Below, piece by piece: positions 1 to 6,001 of a DNA stretch of 10,721 nt. The position numbers were made by a program, and so were the translations under genes. Each line of letters starts with the position of its first letter. Position 1 is the first letter of the stretch. The stretch covers positions 1-10,721 of the forward strand of contig PBTU01000100.1 of NCBI GenBank assembly GCA_002729295.1, in the 5' to 3' direction. Under the pieces are notes generated by a model. It was not told the DNA's origin. It saw only the letters and a program-made list of their open reading frames with translations, and did no database searches. The stretch comes from Verrucomicrobiales bacterium. GTDB lineage: Bacteria; Verrucomicrobiota; Verrucomicrobiia; Verrucomicrobiales; Akkermansiaceae.

Positions 1-1
1 T

Positions 2-82
2 AAACGAAACCTCATTGGCAAAGAAGGCCTGGAAGAAGAGATCATAAGGCATCAACAACAAGTCCCAAAAGTTAGACAATAG
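2..82 (+). CDS. 3' end of an unidentified gene (partial, enters from the left edge)
   Basis: An open frame runs from base 2 to a TAG stop at 80-82, giving 26 residues that end in QQQVPKVRQ. The stretch contains a hydrophilic, glutamate-rich segment (KEGLEEEIIRH) that reads like an ordinary helical C-terminus rather than random sequence. Frame 1 stops immediately at TAA, and frame 3 stops earlier than this one. Nothing in the fragment identifies the family. It lies on the same strand as the downstream sulfatase but is separated by about 270 bases, so co-transcription is uncertain. It could also be chance coding in a spacer. Confidence 0.4.
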   Translation, partial: KRNLIGKEGLEEEIIRHQQQVPKVRQ

Positions 83-256
83 TAGAAATATTAAACGAGT
101 TATGAAAAAATTCCTTGCTCTTGGGGTGGCTGATCGCGCCAATCGAGTTTGCGAATGATATTACATCAGTTTCGAACATAGTGGTGATATTCAAGCGGAC
201 AGGGGAGTAAGGGCGATGAGGTAATAAACTTTTCGAACCGCAATCCCCTCGAATAC

Positions 257-278
257 CTCAAAAGCAACTTCCTAACAA
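257..278 (+). repeat. Diverged copy of the dispersed intergenic repeat (copy D)
   Basis: This segment (CTCAAAAGCAACTTCCTAAC and two further bases) matches about 18 of 22 positions of the repeat core seen at 5253-5274. It sits in the spacer upstream of the sulfatase. It is the weakest of the four copies I list, and only its second half is convincing. Confidence 0.4.
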
Positions 279-352
279 CACGATTAGAGGAGTGCGAACA
301 AGTTTCAGGGTGGATGCATAGTTGATTGCCTAAGTGTTGGAATTCAAGTGGA

Positions 353-1756
353 ATGAAAACCATGATGAGATGGACGCTATTTGTTGGCCTTGCATTCTTG
401 ACGGGTTCTTGGCCGTCGTTCGGCAAGCCCAACGTGTTGTTCATCGCGGTTGACGACTTGCGTGACTGGGTGGGGCATTTGGATGGCCATCCGAATGCGA
501 AGACTCCCCATATCGACCGGCTGGCCAAGAGTGGGGTTTCTTTCAGCCACGCCCATTGCTCGGCACCGCTTTGCAATCCTTCCCGCATAAGCCTGCTAAC
601 GGGGATCGCTCCTTACCATTCCGGGGTATATGGAAATGGAGAGAATCTTCGGAGTAAACTGCCCCAAGCAGTCACTTTGATGCAGCATTTCAAGGAATCC
701 GGCTACACGGTAAAGGGTGCCGGGAAGATTTTCCATGGAACTTCCGCCTATGACGAGGCTTCGTGGGATGCTTATTTCAAGCCAGCTCCTTCCACGCGAC
801 CTTCTGCCAAACGCGTGAATGGTTTGGCAAAGTCCGCCTGGGCGCCTTGGGGACCTCTTGATTGCGATGACGAAGATATGTTTGATGGTAAGGCGGCGAC
901 TTGGATCATTTCCGAATTGAAGAAGCCTCAGGAGAAGCCCTTCTTTCTCGCTTATGGTCTGACCAAGCCGCATCTGACTTGGAAGGTCCCTCAAAAGTAT
1001 TTCGATCTACATCCGCTGGCAGGCATTGAACTGCCCCCTGTAAAGGAAGGCGATTTGGATGACCTTCCGGCTTTTGGTAGGAAACTGGCACGGGAAGTTT
1101 ACGATCCTTCTGGTAAAAGAAACTTTGCCGTCAAGCCGGATGGGGATCATGCAAACGTGACTGTGTACAACCAATGGCGCAAAGCGGTCCAGGCCTACCT
1201 TGCTACGATCAGCTTTGCCGATGCCCAGATAGGCCGGGTGCTCGACGCACTGGATCGCAGCGGACATGCCGACAATACCGTCATCGTTTTATGGGGAGAT
1301 CACGGTTGGCATTTGGGCGAGAAGGAGCATTGGCGTAAGCATGCCTTGTGGGACGTCTCCACGCGGACGCCCCTTATTTTTTCAGCGCCACGAGGCGTGG
1401 CTAAAGACAAACTCTGCCAGCGTCCGGTCAGTTTGATCGATATTTATCCTACGCTCATCGACCTTTGCGGTCTGCCAAAGCGGAGAGGCCTAGACGGTCA
1501 AAGTCTCAAGTCTCTTTTGGAGAATCCAGAAAGGAAATGGGATCGACCGGTAGTAATCACCTACGGATTGAACAATCATGCCATCCAAACCGAACGCTGG
1601 CGCTTCATCCGGTATCGCGACGGAGGTCAGGAACTCTATGATCACGAACGCGATCCAAATGAATGGACGAACCTCGCCTCCATCCCCAAATACTCGCTAC
1701 AAAAAACCAAACTTGCCAAATGGTTGCCATCAACAAATGCCGAACCCAAAAAGTAG
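353..1756 (+). CDS. Secreted sulfatase, iduronate-2-sulfatase-like
   Basis: Type I sulfatase that hydrolyses sulfate esters, probably on sulfated polysaccharide fragments in the periplasm or outside the cell. The 467-residue protein starts with a signal peptide (residues 1-24) and then KPNVLFIAVDD, whose two aspartates (34-35) are metal ligands. The signature CNPSRISLLTG begins at Cys74, the residue converted to formylglycine; this is the C-x-P-x-R form handled by formylglycine-generating enzyme. A second metal site follows in GDHGWHLGEK (Asp316, His317), with the Lys329-His330 pair after it. The C-terminal subdomain is complete, including the ELYDHERDPNEWTN motif typical of the family. The open frame can be extended to a TTG at 326, but this would place nine non-signal residues before the signal peptide. 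ATG 353 or ATG 362 (with GGA about 9 bases upstream) are better starts. The natural substrate cannot be read from the sequence. Confidence 0.93.
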   Translation: MKTMMRWTLFVGLAFLTGSWPSFGKPNVLFIAVDDLRDWVGHLDGHPNAKTPHIDRLAKSGVSFSHAHCSAPLCNPSRISLLTGIAPYHSGVYGNGENLRSKLPQAVTLMQHFKESGYTVKGAGKIFHGTSAYDEASWDAYFKPAPSTRPSAKRVNGLAKSAWAPWGPLDCDDEDMFDGKAATWIISELKKPQEKPFFLAYGLTKPHLTWKVPQKYFDLHPLAGIELPPVKEGDLDDLPAFGRKLAREVYDPSGKRNFAVKPDGDHANVTVYNQWRKAVQAYLATISFADAQIGRVLDALDRSGHADNTVIVLWGDHGWHLGEKEHWRKHALWDVSTRTPLIFSAPRGVAKDKLCQRPVSLIDIYPTLIDLCGLPKRRGLDGQSLKSLLENPERKWDRPVVITYGLNNHAIQTERWRFIRYRDGGQELYDHERDPNEWTNLASIPKYSLQKTKLAKWLPSTNAEPKK

Positions 1757-1819
1757 AGAAGATGCACCTCCCTTTCTCCCCCCTCCCCGCTGTGGTCCAA
1801 AGGCGAAATTAAGGCTGTT

Positions 1820-1845
1820 CCGCCAAAAGGAAATTTCTAGCAGTC
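1820..1845 (+). repeat. Dispersed intergenic repeat, copy A
   Basis: Twenty-six bases beginning CCGCCAAAAG and ending CTAGCAGTC. It matches copy B (4357-4382) at 23 of 26 positions with no gaps. It lies 63 bases beyond the sulfatase stop codon. The sequence is not an obvious hairpin by itself. Confidence 0.75.
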
Positions 1846-1953
1846 GGCAAGAGCGGGTGTAAGCGAAAAAGAACGATTCCAGTTGGGGGGGGAAACTGTC
1901 GGAAAAAGCCGATCATCCCAACAATGATAGCACTACCCGAGCTTGTCGTAAGT

Positions 1954-1968
1954 CCCCTGAATCAGGGG
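1954..1968. repeat. Perfect 15-base palindrome / short hairpin
   Basis: CCCCTGAATCAGGGG is a perfect inverted repeat around a central A, able to form a six-pair stem with a three-base loop. It overlaps the stop codon of the minus-strand relic at 1962. No T-tract follows on either strand, so it is a poor intrinsic terminator. It could be a protein-binding palindrome or the end of a decayed element. Confidence 0.5.
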
Positions 1969-2150
1969 TCGGTTCGGGTGACTCTGAGTCTGATGAATTC
2001 CTTATCTCCGGCAGAGATTGGGAGGGTAGATCGCACCGTGACAAGACTCGAGCCATCTCCCTGGTCGGGACTGGGAACTTCGACAAGATGGGCGGCGAGG
2101 GCAGGGGTGATAAAAAGAAGAAGGATGGGGGAGAATCGAAGTGAAGACAT
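1962..2150 (-). pseudogene. Probable relic: signal-peptide-like start joined to the C-terminal tail of a large secreted protein
   Basis: A 62-codon frame starts at ATG 2150. Its first 20 residues (MSSLRFSPILLLFITPALAA) look like a signal peptide with an A-L-A cleavage site. The remainder, including VPSPDQGDGSSLVTVRST and DKEFIRLRVTRTDP before the stop, resembles from memory the closing segment of very large secreted proteins of Verrucomicrobiota, which end in a beta-rich 'FxRLRVT' tail. A natural reading is a gene that lost its whole middle by internal deletion. Alternatively it is a genuine small secreted protein, or the signal-like part is chance. There is no Shine-Dalgarno sequence. The tail resemblance is recalled rather than searched, so I hold it only moderately. 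Confidence 0.4.
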
Positions 2151-2252
2151 TATCAGGGAATACTTGAGCAATTCATCAATGAAACACCGATTGTAAAAGG
2201 TGTATCTCGCCTTGATCACTAGTAAAATGTAAGCCCCTTTCTCCCCCATGTA

Positions 2253-3071
2253 TTACCAAAGATTTTTCCCCGTTTTTTTTGCTTCCAGGCTGAAATGCCA
2301 TGAAACGACTCTCACCCCAAAACAGGCCAGGATCAGGGAGAAAAAAACCAGCGTGACCATCCTCTCAGGAGAGCGCAACCAATCGCTGTCACTGTTACAC
2401 CACTCCCAAAGAAAACCAGTCATTAACAGCATAAAAAGCGGAGCCAACAGAATAAAGAAGGCGACCACAAAAATAATAGAAGTGAGCATCCCATATGCAA
2501 AATTTCTAGTAACGGCAGGAAGGTCTTCGAGCCTCCCGCCATGCTTGCTCAGCCGGGCGGCATACTTGTCAATTTTCTTCGAATACTCCCTAGCCTCACT
2601 CACACGACCAGCTGCGCTTGCTTCATCTCTTTGTCGATGAAGCTCCTCAACTTTGTCTTCAACTTCGAGTCCCTTGAGCTGGCTTAAGACATCCTCACGA
2701 GCCTCCTCGAATTTCTCGATTATTGCCTTCGTTCCTTTCTGCCGAGCTTCACTTAGTTCCTCCTCGATTTCTGCAAGATGCTCCTCTAACTCGTCCCTGC
2801 CTTCATCCCAGATGTCCTCATCGGCTGACTTTCCTGGGCCAGCCCTTGAAGCTCGCTTGCTGGATTCCCTGACACAAAATAAGAAAAAAGCAAAGAGGCT
2901 AACCGCTGTTAGGCTTGCCAATTCCCAAACCGGCCGGTCCAGCCGACAGTAAAGAAAGAGGCTCCCAACAAACCAAAACAAGCTGATCAAACCCCCGAGG
3001 ACTACCGCGAAGTGAATAATAAAGGTGTGAATTTTTCCAACCGTGTGGAAATAACGGGAGGGGGCGCTCAT
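2253..3071 (-). CDS. Four-helix membrane protein with a central charged coiled coil, unknown function
   Basis: The family is not recognised. The 272-residue protein has two membrane helices near the N-terminus (about residues 13-39 and 49-67). A long hydrophilic stretch follows (about 86-180), dense in Glu, Arg and Lys with heptad-like spacing and typical of a coiled coil. Two more membrane helices lie at about 192-220 and 238-258, ending in a short basic tail. An even number of helices puts both termini and the coiled coil on the same side, most likely the cytoplasm given the Lys/Arg-rich flanks. The start is well supported: AAAGGAA lies about 8 bases upstream of ATG 3071, one of the few clear ribosome-binding sites in the window. 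Near the 3' end there is an A8 run (GCA AAA AAA ACG), a possible slippage site only a few codons from the stop. No enzyme motif is visible. A stress-sensing, scaffolding or channel-like role is possible but unsupported. Confidence 0.8.
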   Translation of the reverse strand: MSAPSRYFHTVGKIHTFIIHFAVVLGGLISLFWFVGSLFLYCRLDRPVWELASLTAVSLFAFFLFCVRESSKRASRAGPGKSADEDIWDEGRDELEEHLAEIEEELSEARQKGTKAIIEKFEEAREDVLSQLKGLEVEDKVEELHRQRDEASAAGRVSEAREYSKKIDKYAARLSKHGGRLEDLPAVTRNFAYGMLTSIIFVVAFFILLAPLFMLLMTGFLWEWCNSDSDWLRSPERMVTLVFFSLILACFGVRVVSWHFSLEAKKTGKNLW

Positions 3072-3428
3072 ACTCGGGTTCCTTTCTGAAAGTTAAAGCC
3101 AGCCAATGCCCTAGCAGAGGGCGAGGAGAGAGCGGAAGAATCCGTTATCTTGGAATGAAACTTGGGGCGACTCATAAGTAAAAGGACGGTATCACTCCTC
3201 ATCATTCGCGGACGCAATATCAATATGGCGATAGCCCTAATCCGATAAGTAGCGGAACTCGTATATCGCAGGAATGGTCTAAATGGTAGGGAATTCTTTA
3301 CTGCTTCGGCATATGTCACATCTACTCTGGCCCGACAAATCTCTCGCAAGCATCGTAACTCTCGGGTGGAATTTCCCATCTGTATTTGCTTTACTTACAT
3401 TGCAGAGATCCTCCAAATTTTCACCGCC
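3072..3428. other. Intergenic region between divergent genes; no gene seen
   Basis: These 357 bases lie between the divergent starts of the membrane protein and the tandem-domain secreted protein, so they must hold both promoters. I could not pick out a convincing -35/-10 pair for either. A weak match to the second half of the dispersed repeat (AGCCAATGCCCTAGCAGA) is at 3101-3118. A 103-residue minus-strand frame and a GTG-initiated extension of the downstream gene cross the region, but neither looks like real protein. Confidence 0.5.
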
Positions 3429-4250
3429 ATGAAAGCAATTATCATATCCAGCATTCTCCTAGCCGGGCTGACGGCTCTCTGCTCCGCAGATCATCACAAA
3501 AAGGAGCAAGACAGCGACAACCCTCTTCTCTATGTCGTTCGACATATCAAGGTTGAACTCGAAAACGTCGAAGCCTTCCAGAAAGCGGTCGCCGAAAAGA
3601 CCCTAAAATACAATCGTGAGGAAGGGTCCGACCCTTGGTTTACCTGGAAGGTCCTGACCGGCCCACGGAGTGGCCAATACGCCCGTCTCTTCGCCGCACG
3701 CTCCTGGGCTGACCTCGATCGGGTAGAATCCACCCATACCATTAATATTCCCCGAGCCAACGAGGAGAGCGCATACTGGAGAGAAAATATCTCCCCGCTT
3801 CAGGAGACTAAAATGCCAGCCACGAAGGTGATGGCGGTGGTTCCCGGGACCTCCTTCAGTAATCTTGAAGGAGAAAACCCAACGCGTTATGGAGCCCTCT
3901 ATCAATGGAAAATAAAGCCGGGCATGTACCAAAGAAAAACTGCGGCGGCAAAAATGAGGGCCAAGGCCTTTGCGGCCAGTGGACTGAAAATCCGGGGGCA
4001 TGTCATGCGCACGGAGTCTGGTGGGGACTATATGACCTTCATCCACTTCATCGGATTCGATTCCTGGGCAGACTTTGGAAAACTCCGGGAGTGGGGTGGA
4101 ATGGGCGAGATTTTTGAGGCCAATCATGGCAAAGGCTCATGGAAGAAATTCCTCAAGGAATGGAATGCCATCCACCAAGAGGGTGGTGAGACCGAGGTGG
4201 AGTTTATAGAATACATGAGCGACCTGAGCTCGATCAGTATTACTAAGTAG
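3429..4250 (+). CDS. Secreted protein with two dimeric alpha/beta-barrel-like halves, unknown function
   Basis: Exported 273-residue protein. Residues 1-20 form a signal peptide (MKAIIISSILLAGLTALCSA) with likely cleavage before DHHKK; the Cys18 context is a poor lipobox. The mature part looks like two related units. The first (about 33-125) starts LLYVVRHIKVELENVEAFQKA and reaches ARSWADLD. The second (about 153-265) starts YGALYQWKIKPGMYQRKTAA and reaches GFDSWADFG. Each unit has a strand, a helix rich in Ala/Lys, then strands ending in the shared S-W-A-D motif, as expected for a ferredoxin-like fold of the antibiotic-monooxygenase/NIPSNAP superfamily. I see no cofactor or catalytic signature, so this is a fold-level guess. 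The frame extends upstream to a GTG at 3366, but ATG 3429 sits exactly at the signal peptide. There is no Shine-Dalgarno sequence. A strong terminator follows the stop. Confidence 0.8.
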   Translation: MKAIIISSILLAGLTALCSADHHKKEQDSDNPLLYVVRHIKVELENVEAFQKAVAEKTLKYNREEGSDPWFTWKVLTGPRSGQYARLFAARSWADLDRVESTHTINIPRANEESAYWRENISPLQETKMPATKVMAVVPGTSFSNLEGENPTRYGALYQWKIKPGMYQRKTAAAKMRAKAFAASGLKIRGHVMRTESGGDYMTFIHFIGFDSWADFGKLREWGGMGEIFEANHGKGSWKKFLKEWNAIHQEGGETEVEFIEYMSDLSSISITK

Positions 4251-4267
4251 GGGAAACATATTTCTCG

Positions 4268-4305
4268 AAGAGGCTCCCTCGGAAAGCGACAGGGCCTCTT
4301 TTTTT
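4268..4305 (+). terminator. Rho-independent terminator of the tandem-domain secreted protein gene
   Basis: AAGAGG (4268-4273) and CCCT (4276-4279) pair with AGGG (4291-4294) and CCTCTT (4295-4300) around an 11-base loop, with a two-base bulge. The T run continues to 4305. It lies 18 bases after the stop codon. The opposite strand has no U-tract, so it works for the plus strand only. Confidence 0.85.
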
Positions 4306-4337
4306 GTCGGTACTTAGACCCATGGCTTCCGCTCAAC

Positions 4338-4382
4338 CCCGGTTTCCGCAACCTTCCCGCCAAAAGCAAATTCCCAGCAGTC
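4338..4382 (+). repeat. Dispersed intergenic repeat, copy B (long form)
   Basis: Forty-five bases from CCCGGTTTCCGC to CCAGCAGTC. It aligns with copy C (5231-5274) along its length with one single-base gap. Its second half (4357-4382) matches copy A at 23 of 26 positions. It lies between two converging genes, just beyond the terminator. Confidence 0.75.
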
Positions 4383-4391
4383 AAGAAACCT

Positions 4392-4434
4392 AAAAAACGC
4401 CACCAAAGAGTATCACTTTTTGGTGCTACTCTTT
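4392..4434 (-). terminator. Probable terminator of the short DUF1080 gene, with two mutually exclusive hairpins
   Basis: Read on the minus strand, CACCAAA (4425-4419) pairs with TTTGGTG (4407-4401), followed after GCG by six T (4397-4392). This is an intrinsic terminator about 45 bases after the DUF1080 stop. An alternative stem, AAAGAGTA (4434-4427) with TACTCTTT (4412-4405), overlaps it, so both full stems cannot form together unless as a pseudoknot. The arrangement resembles a terminator/anti-terminator pair, but its position after the gene makes that role unclear. Confidence 0.6.
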
Positions 4435-4469
4435 CGCTGAGCAATAGTGTGTCGGGAGAAAATCCTCAG

Positions 4470-5096
4470 CTATAAACTCTTGACCTTCAGGTTGCGCACC
4501 CAGAATTTTTGGCCATGGTCCTGAATCGCAATTTTTCCCGAATCCGCCAACCTCTTGTTCTTGGGTTTACTGGCCGCTAGATCCAGTTTGTCCTGCACCG
4601 TCTTACCGTTGAGGACCACACTCAACCTGCCCTCCTTCATTGTCACAACCATACGATTCCATTCACCAGCTGGCTTCGAGCCGTTAGCCAGCGGGCCGGC
4701 AGTCTTTATCACCCCTCCAAGGTCATGCTGGCCGAGTTTCTTTTTGCCGAAGCAGTCTAGAATCTGCACCTCAAAACCGTGCGCAGTCGGATCAGTCTCA
4801 TCATAAATCCTGAAATAGAGGCCTGAATTTCCACCTTTTTCGTGCTTATACTCGAAGTCGAAAACGAAGTCCTTGTAATCCTCCTTGAGCCACAAGTATG
4901 AGCCGTAGCGCGACCAGCCCTTCTCGCCGGGCCTCGGCTCCAAAAAAAGTGAGCCATCTTTCTGGATCTTCCAGTTCCCGGCAGTTTTGATCTTCGACAA
5001 GTCCTTACCGTCAAAAATCGTAGTAAATTCGTCCGCGGCACCGGACAGGGGCGCACAGAAAAAAGACAGAGCTAGAATTGATGTTAAAATCTTCAT
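4470..5096 (-). CDS. Secreted DUF1080 protein (3-keto-disaccharide hydrolase family), short form
   Basis: Exported 208-residue protein with a signal peptide (1-20, cleaving after the Ser-Gly-Ala that precedes ADEF) and a single concanavalin-A-like DUF1080 domain. Family hallmarks are the opening TTIFDGKDLS (25-34), GGNSGLYFR (88-96), HGFEVQILD (106-114), WNRMVV (146-151) and the closing IAIQDHGQKFWVRNLKVK (189-206). Members of this family have been shown to cleave 3-keto-glycosides made by oxidoreductases acting on disaccharides. Many others remain untested, so the activity is inferred. The protein acts outside the cytoplasm. The gene is alone on its strand, converges with the tandem-domain protein gene, and has no recognisable Shine-Dalgarno sequence. 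The longer paralogue at 6905-7927 shares the GGNSG and HG-EVQ-LD motifs. Confidence 0.9.
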   Translation of the reverse strand: MKILTSILALSFFCAPLSGAADEFTTIFDGKDLSKIKTAGNWKIQKDGSLFLEPRPGEKGWSRYGSYLWLKEDYKDFVFDFEYKHEKGGNSGLYFRIYDETDPTAHGFEVQILDCFGKKKLGQHDLGGVIKTAGPLANGSKPAGEWNRMVVTMKEGRLSVVLNGKTVQDKLDLAASKPKNKRLADSGKIAIQDHGQKFWVRNLKVKSL

Positions 5097-5230
5097 TACT
5101 CAGGAAGCCTATCACAACAGACTACTCAACGAAGCAATAACCCACTCCCCTTAGGCCCAATATCAGTCGCTTCAAAATAGAATTACTCCTGCTCGCTGGT
5201 CCAATGCGACTGCAATCCTTTCCCGCCAAA

Positions 5231-5274
5231 CTCGGTTTTCCGCGACCTTTTCTCCAAAAGCAATTTCCTAGCAG
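5231..5274 (+). repeat. Dispersed intergenic repeat, copy C (long form)
   Basis: Runs from CTCGGTTTTCCGCGACC to TTCCTAGCAG and aligns with copy B over about 45 bases. Immediately upstream (5221-5230, TCCCGCCAAA) part of the core appears again, as if a second, truncated unit lay next to it. The repeat sits between the DUF1080 promoter region and the HU terminator. Confidence 0.75.
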
Positions 5275-5311
5275 AAAATTTAAAGTTTCGGCGACCTTCA
5301 ACTCCGGCACG

Positions 5312-5344
5312 AAAAACGGCTCCGGGGAAAACCCGAAGCCGTTT
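5312..5344 (-). terminator. Rho-independent terminator of the HU gene
   Basis: On the minus strand AACGGCT (5343-5337) pairs with AGCCGTT (5321-5315). An inner GC-rich extension (CGGG with CCCG) closes a short T-rich loop, and five T follow (5316-5312). It lies about 27 bases after the HU stop codon and is the strongest hairpin in the window, fitting a highly expressed gene. Confidence 0.88.
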
Positions 5345-5370
5345 CATAAAGGTTGTTTAATCGCAGAGGA

Positions 5371-5688
5371 TTATTGAGCCATTTCCTTGAGCTTCTTCAG
5401 AGGACGAACCTTAACCGCAGTGGAGGCAGGCTTGGCCTTGAACATCACCTCTTCTTTGGTGAATGGATTGATGCCCATACGAGCTTTCGTTGCCGGCTTG
5501 CGGACGGTAACGATCTTCAGCAACCCGGGAAGGACGAACTCGCCGACGGCGCGCTTCTTGATGTGGCCCTCGATCACGCCGGAAAGGCTTTCGAGAACAG
5601 CAGCAACTTGCTTGCGGCTCAGTTCAGTTTCTTCTCCGATTTGATCTAAAATCTGTGTCTTGGTATAACGTTCATTAGTAGCTTTCAT
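5371..5688 (-). CDS. HU-family DNA-binding protein (variant with a lengthened arm)
   Basis: Small nucleoid-associated protein of 105 residues that would bind and bend DNA as a dimer. The N-terminal helices are YTKTQILDQIGEETELSRKQ (8-27) and VAAVLESLSGVIEGHIKK (28-45). The beta-arm region carries the signature ARMGINPFTKEEVMFKAKPA (69-88), equivalent to the RxGRNPxTGE motif of classical HU. The end is the usual PLKKLKEM. It is longer than the typical 90 residues because of a seven-residue N-terminal lead and an extended VRKPATKAR segment before the arm. The usual glycine-phenylalanine turn (GFGTF) is replaced by PGLLKI. The frame extends to TTG 5712, but ATG 5688 gives the expected N-terminus. 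No Shine-Dalgarno is visible. A strong terminator follows. This looks like a lineage-specific HU version rather than a phage protein. Confidence 0.9.
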   Translation of the reverse strand: MKATNERYTKTQILDQIGEETELSRKQVAAVLESLSGVIEGHIKKRAVGEFVLPGLLKIVTVRKPATKARMGINPFTKEEVMFKAKPASTAVKVRPLKKLKEMAQ

Positions 5689-6001
5689 AGGCAGTGGGAG
5701 TAGCTCAGTCAATCAACCGAGATTGTCAAGCAATCCGAAGCGCTTTTCCTGAAAAAACTCTCTCAAACAAAGTTTCGGGCCGTTTTGAGGTCTTTTTCGG
5801 GAGAAAACTCCCCATCCAATTTAATTTCCCCGGTAAATTGACCGTCCCCCCAAATCAAAATTCCCACAACTATCAACGCCCCCAAACACCCGCGAGAATT
5901 TTCAGGCTAAGGAAATTCATAGCCGGTGAAGTCTTCATAATCGAAATCGACAATCATCAATTCTGAAGCAATCTTGAATCAACTTTTACAAGAAAAAGAT
6001 C

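Larger units (their letters stand above)
1757..2252. other. Long intergenic region between convergent genes, with relics and repeats
   Basis: This 496-base stretch separates the converging sulfatase and membrane-protein genes. It holds a copy of the dispersed repeat (1820-1845), a run of eight G (1885-1892), a perfect hairpin-forming palindrome CCCCTGAATCAGGGG (1954-1968), and a minus-strand reading frame resembling the tail of a large secreted protein (1962-2150). A 13-base pyrimidine direct repeat CCCTTTCTCCCCC lies near each edge (1770-1782 and 2235-2247). A short plus-strand frame (2145-2222) reads like a protein C-terminus (FINETPIVKGVSRLDH before a TAG) but is unrecognised. I see no intact gene here. 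Confidence 0.6.

Noticed and set aside
102..158. 18-residue frame starting MKKFLALGVAD
   Set aside because: It begins like a signal peptide but stops at once; no ribosome-binding site or known counterpart.
326..352. TTG-initiated extension of the sulfatase
   Set aside because: It adds nine residues ahead of a clean signal peptide; ATG 353 or 362 fits better.
1885..1892. Run of eight G as a phase-variation tract
   Set aside because: It is not inside or close upstream of any credible gene.
2273..2280. A8 run near the end of the membrane-protein gene as a programmed frameshift site
   Set aside because: It is only a few codons before the stop, and no stimulatory structure is evident, so slippage would change little.
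3068..3379. 103-residue minus-strand frame upstream of the coiled-coil membrane protein
   Set aside because: No signal, domain or ribosome-binding site; the downstream start with AAAGGAA is independent of it.
5702..5729. TTGACA on the minus strand upstream of HU as a -35 box
   Set aside because: The hexamer 17 bases further on (GAGCTA) is a poor -10 and would leave almost no leader before the ATG.
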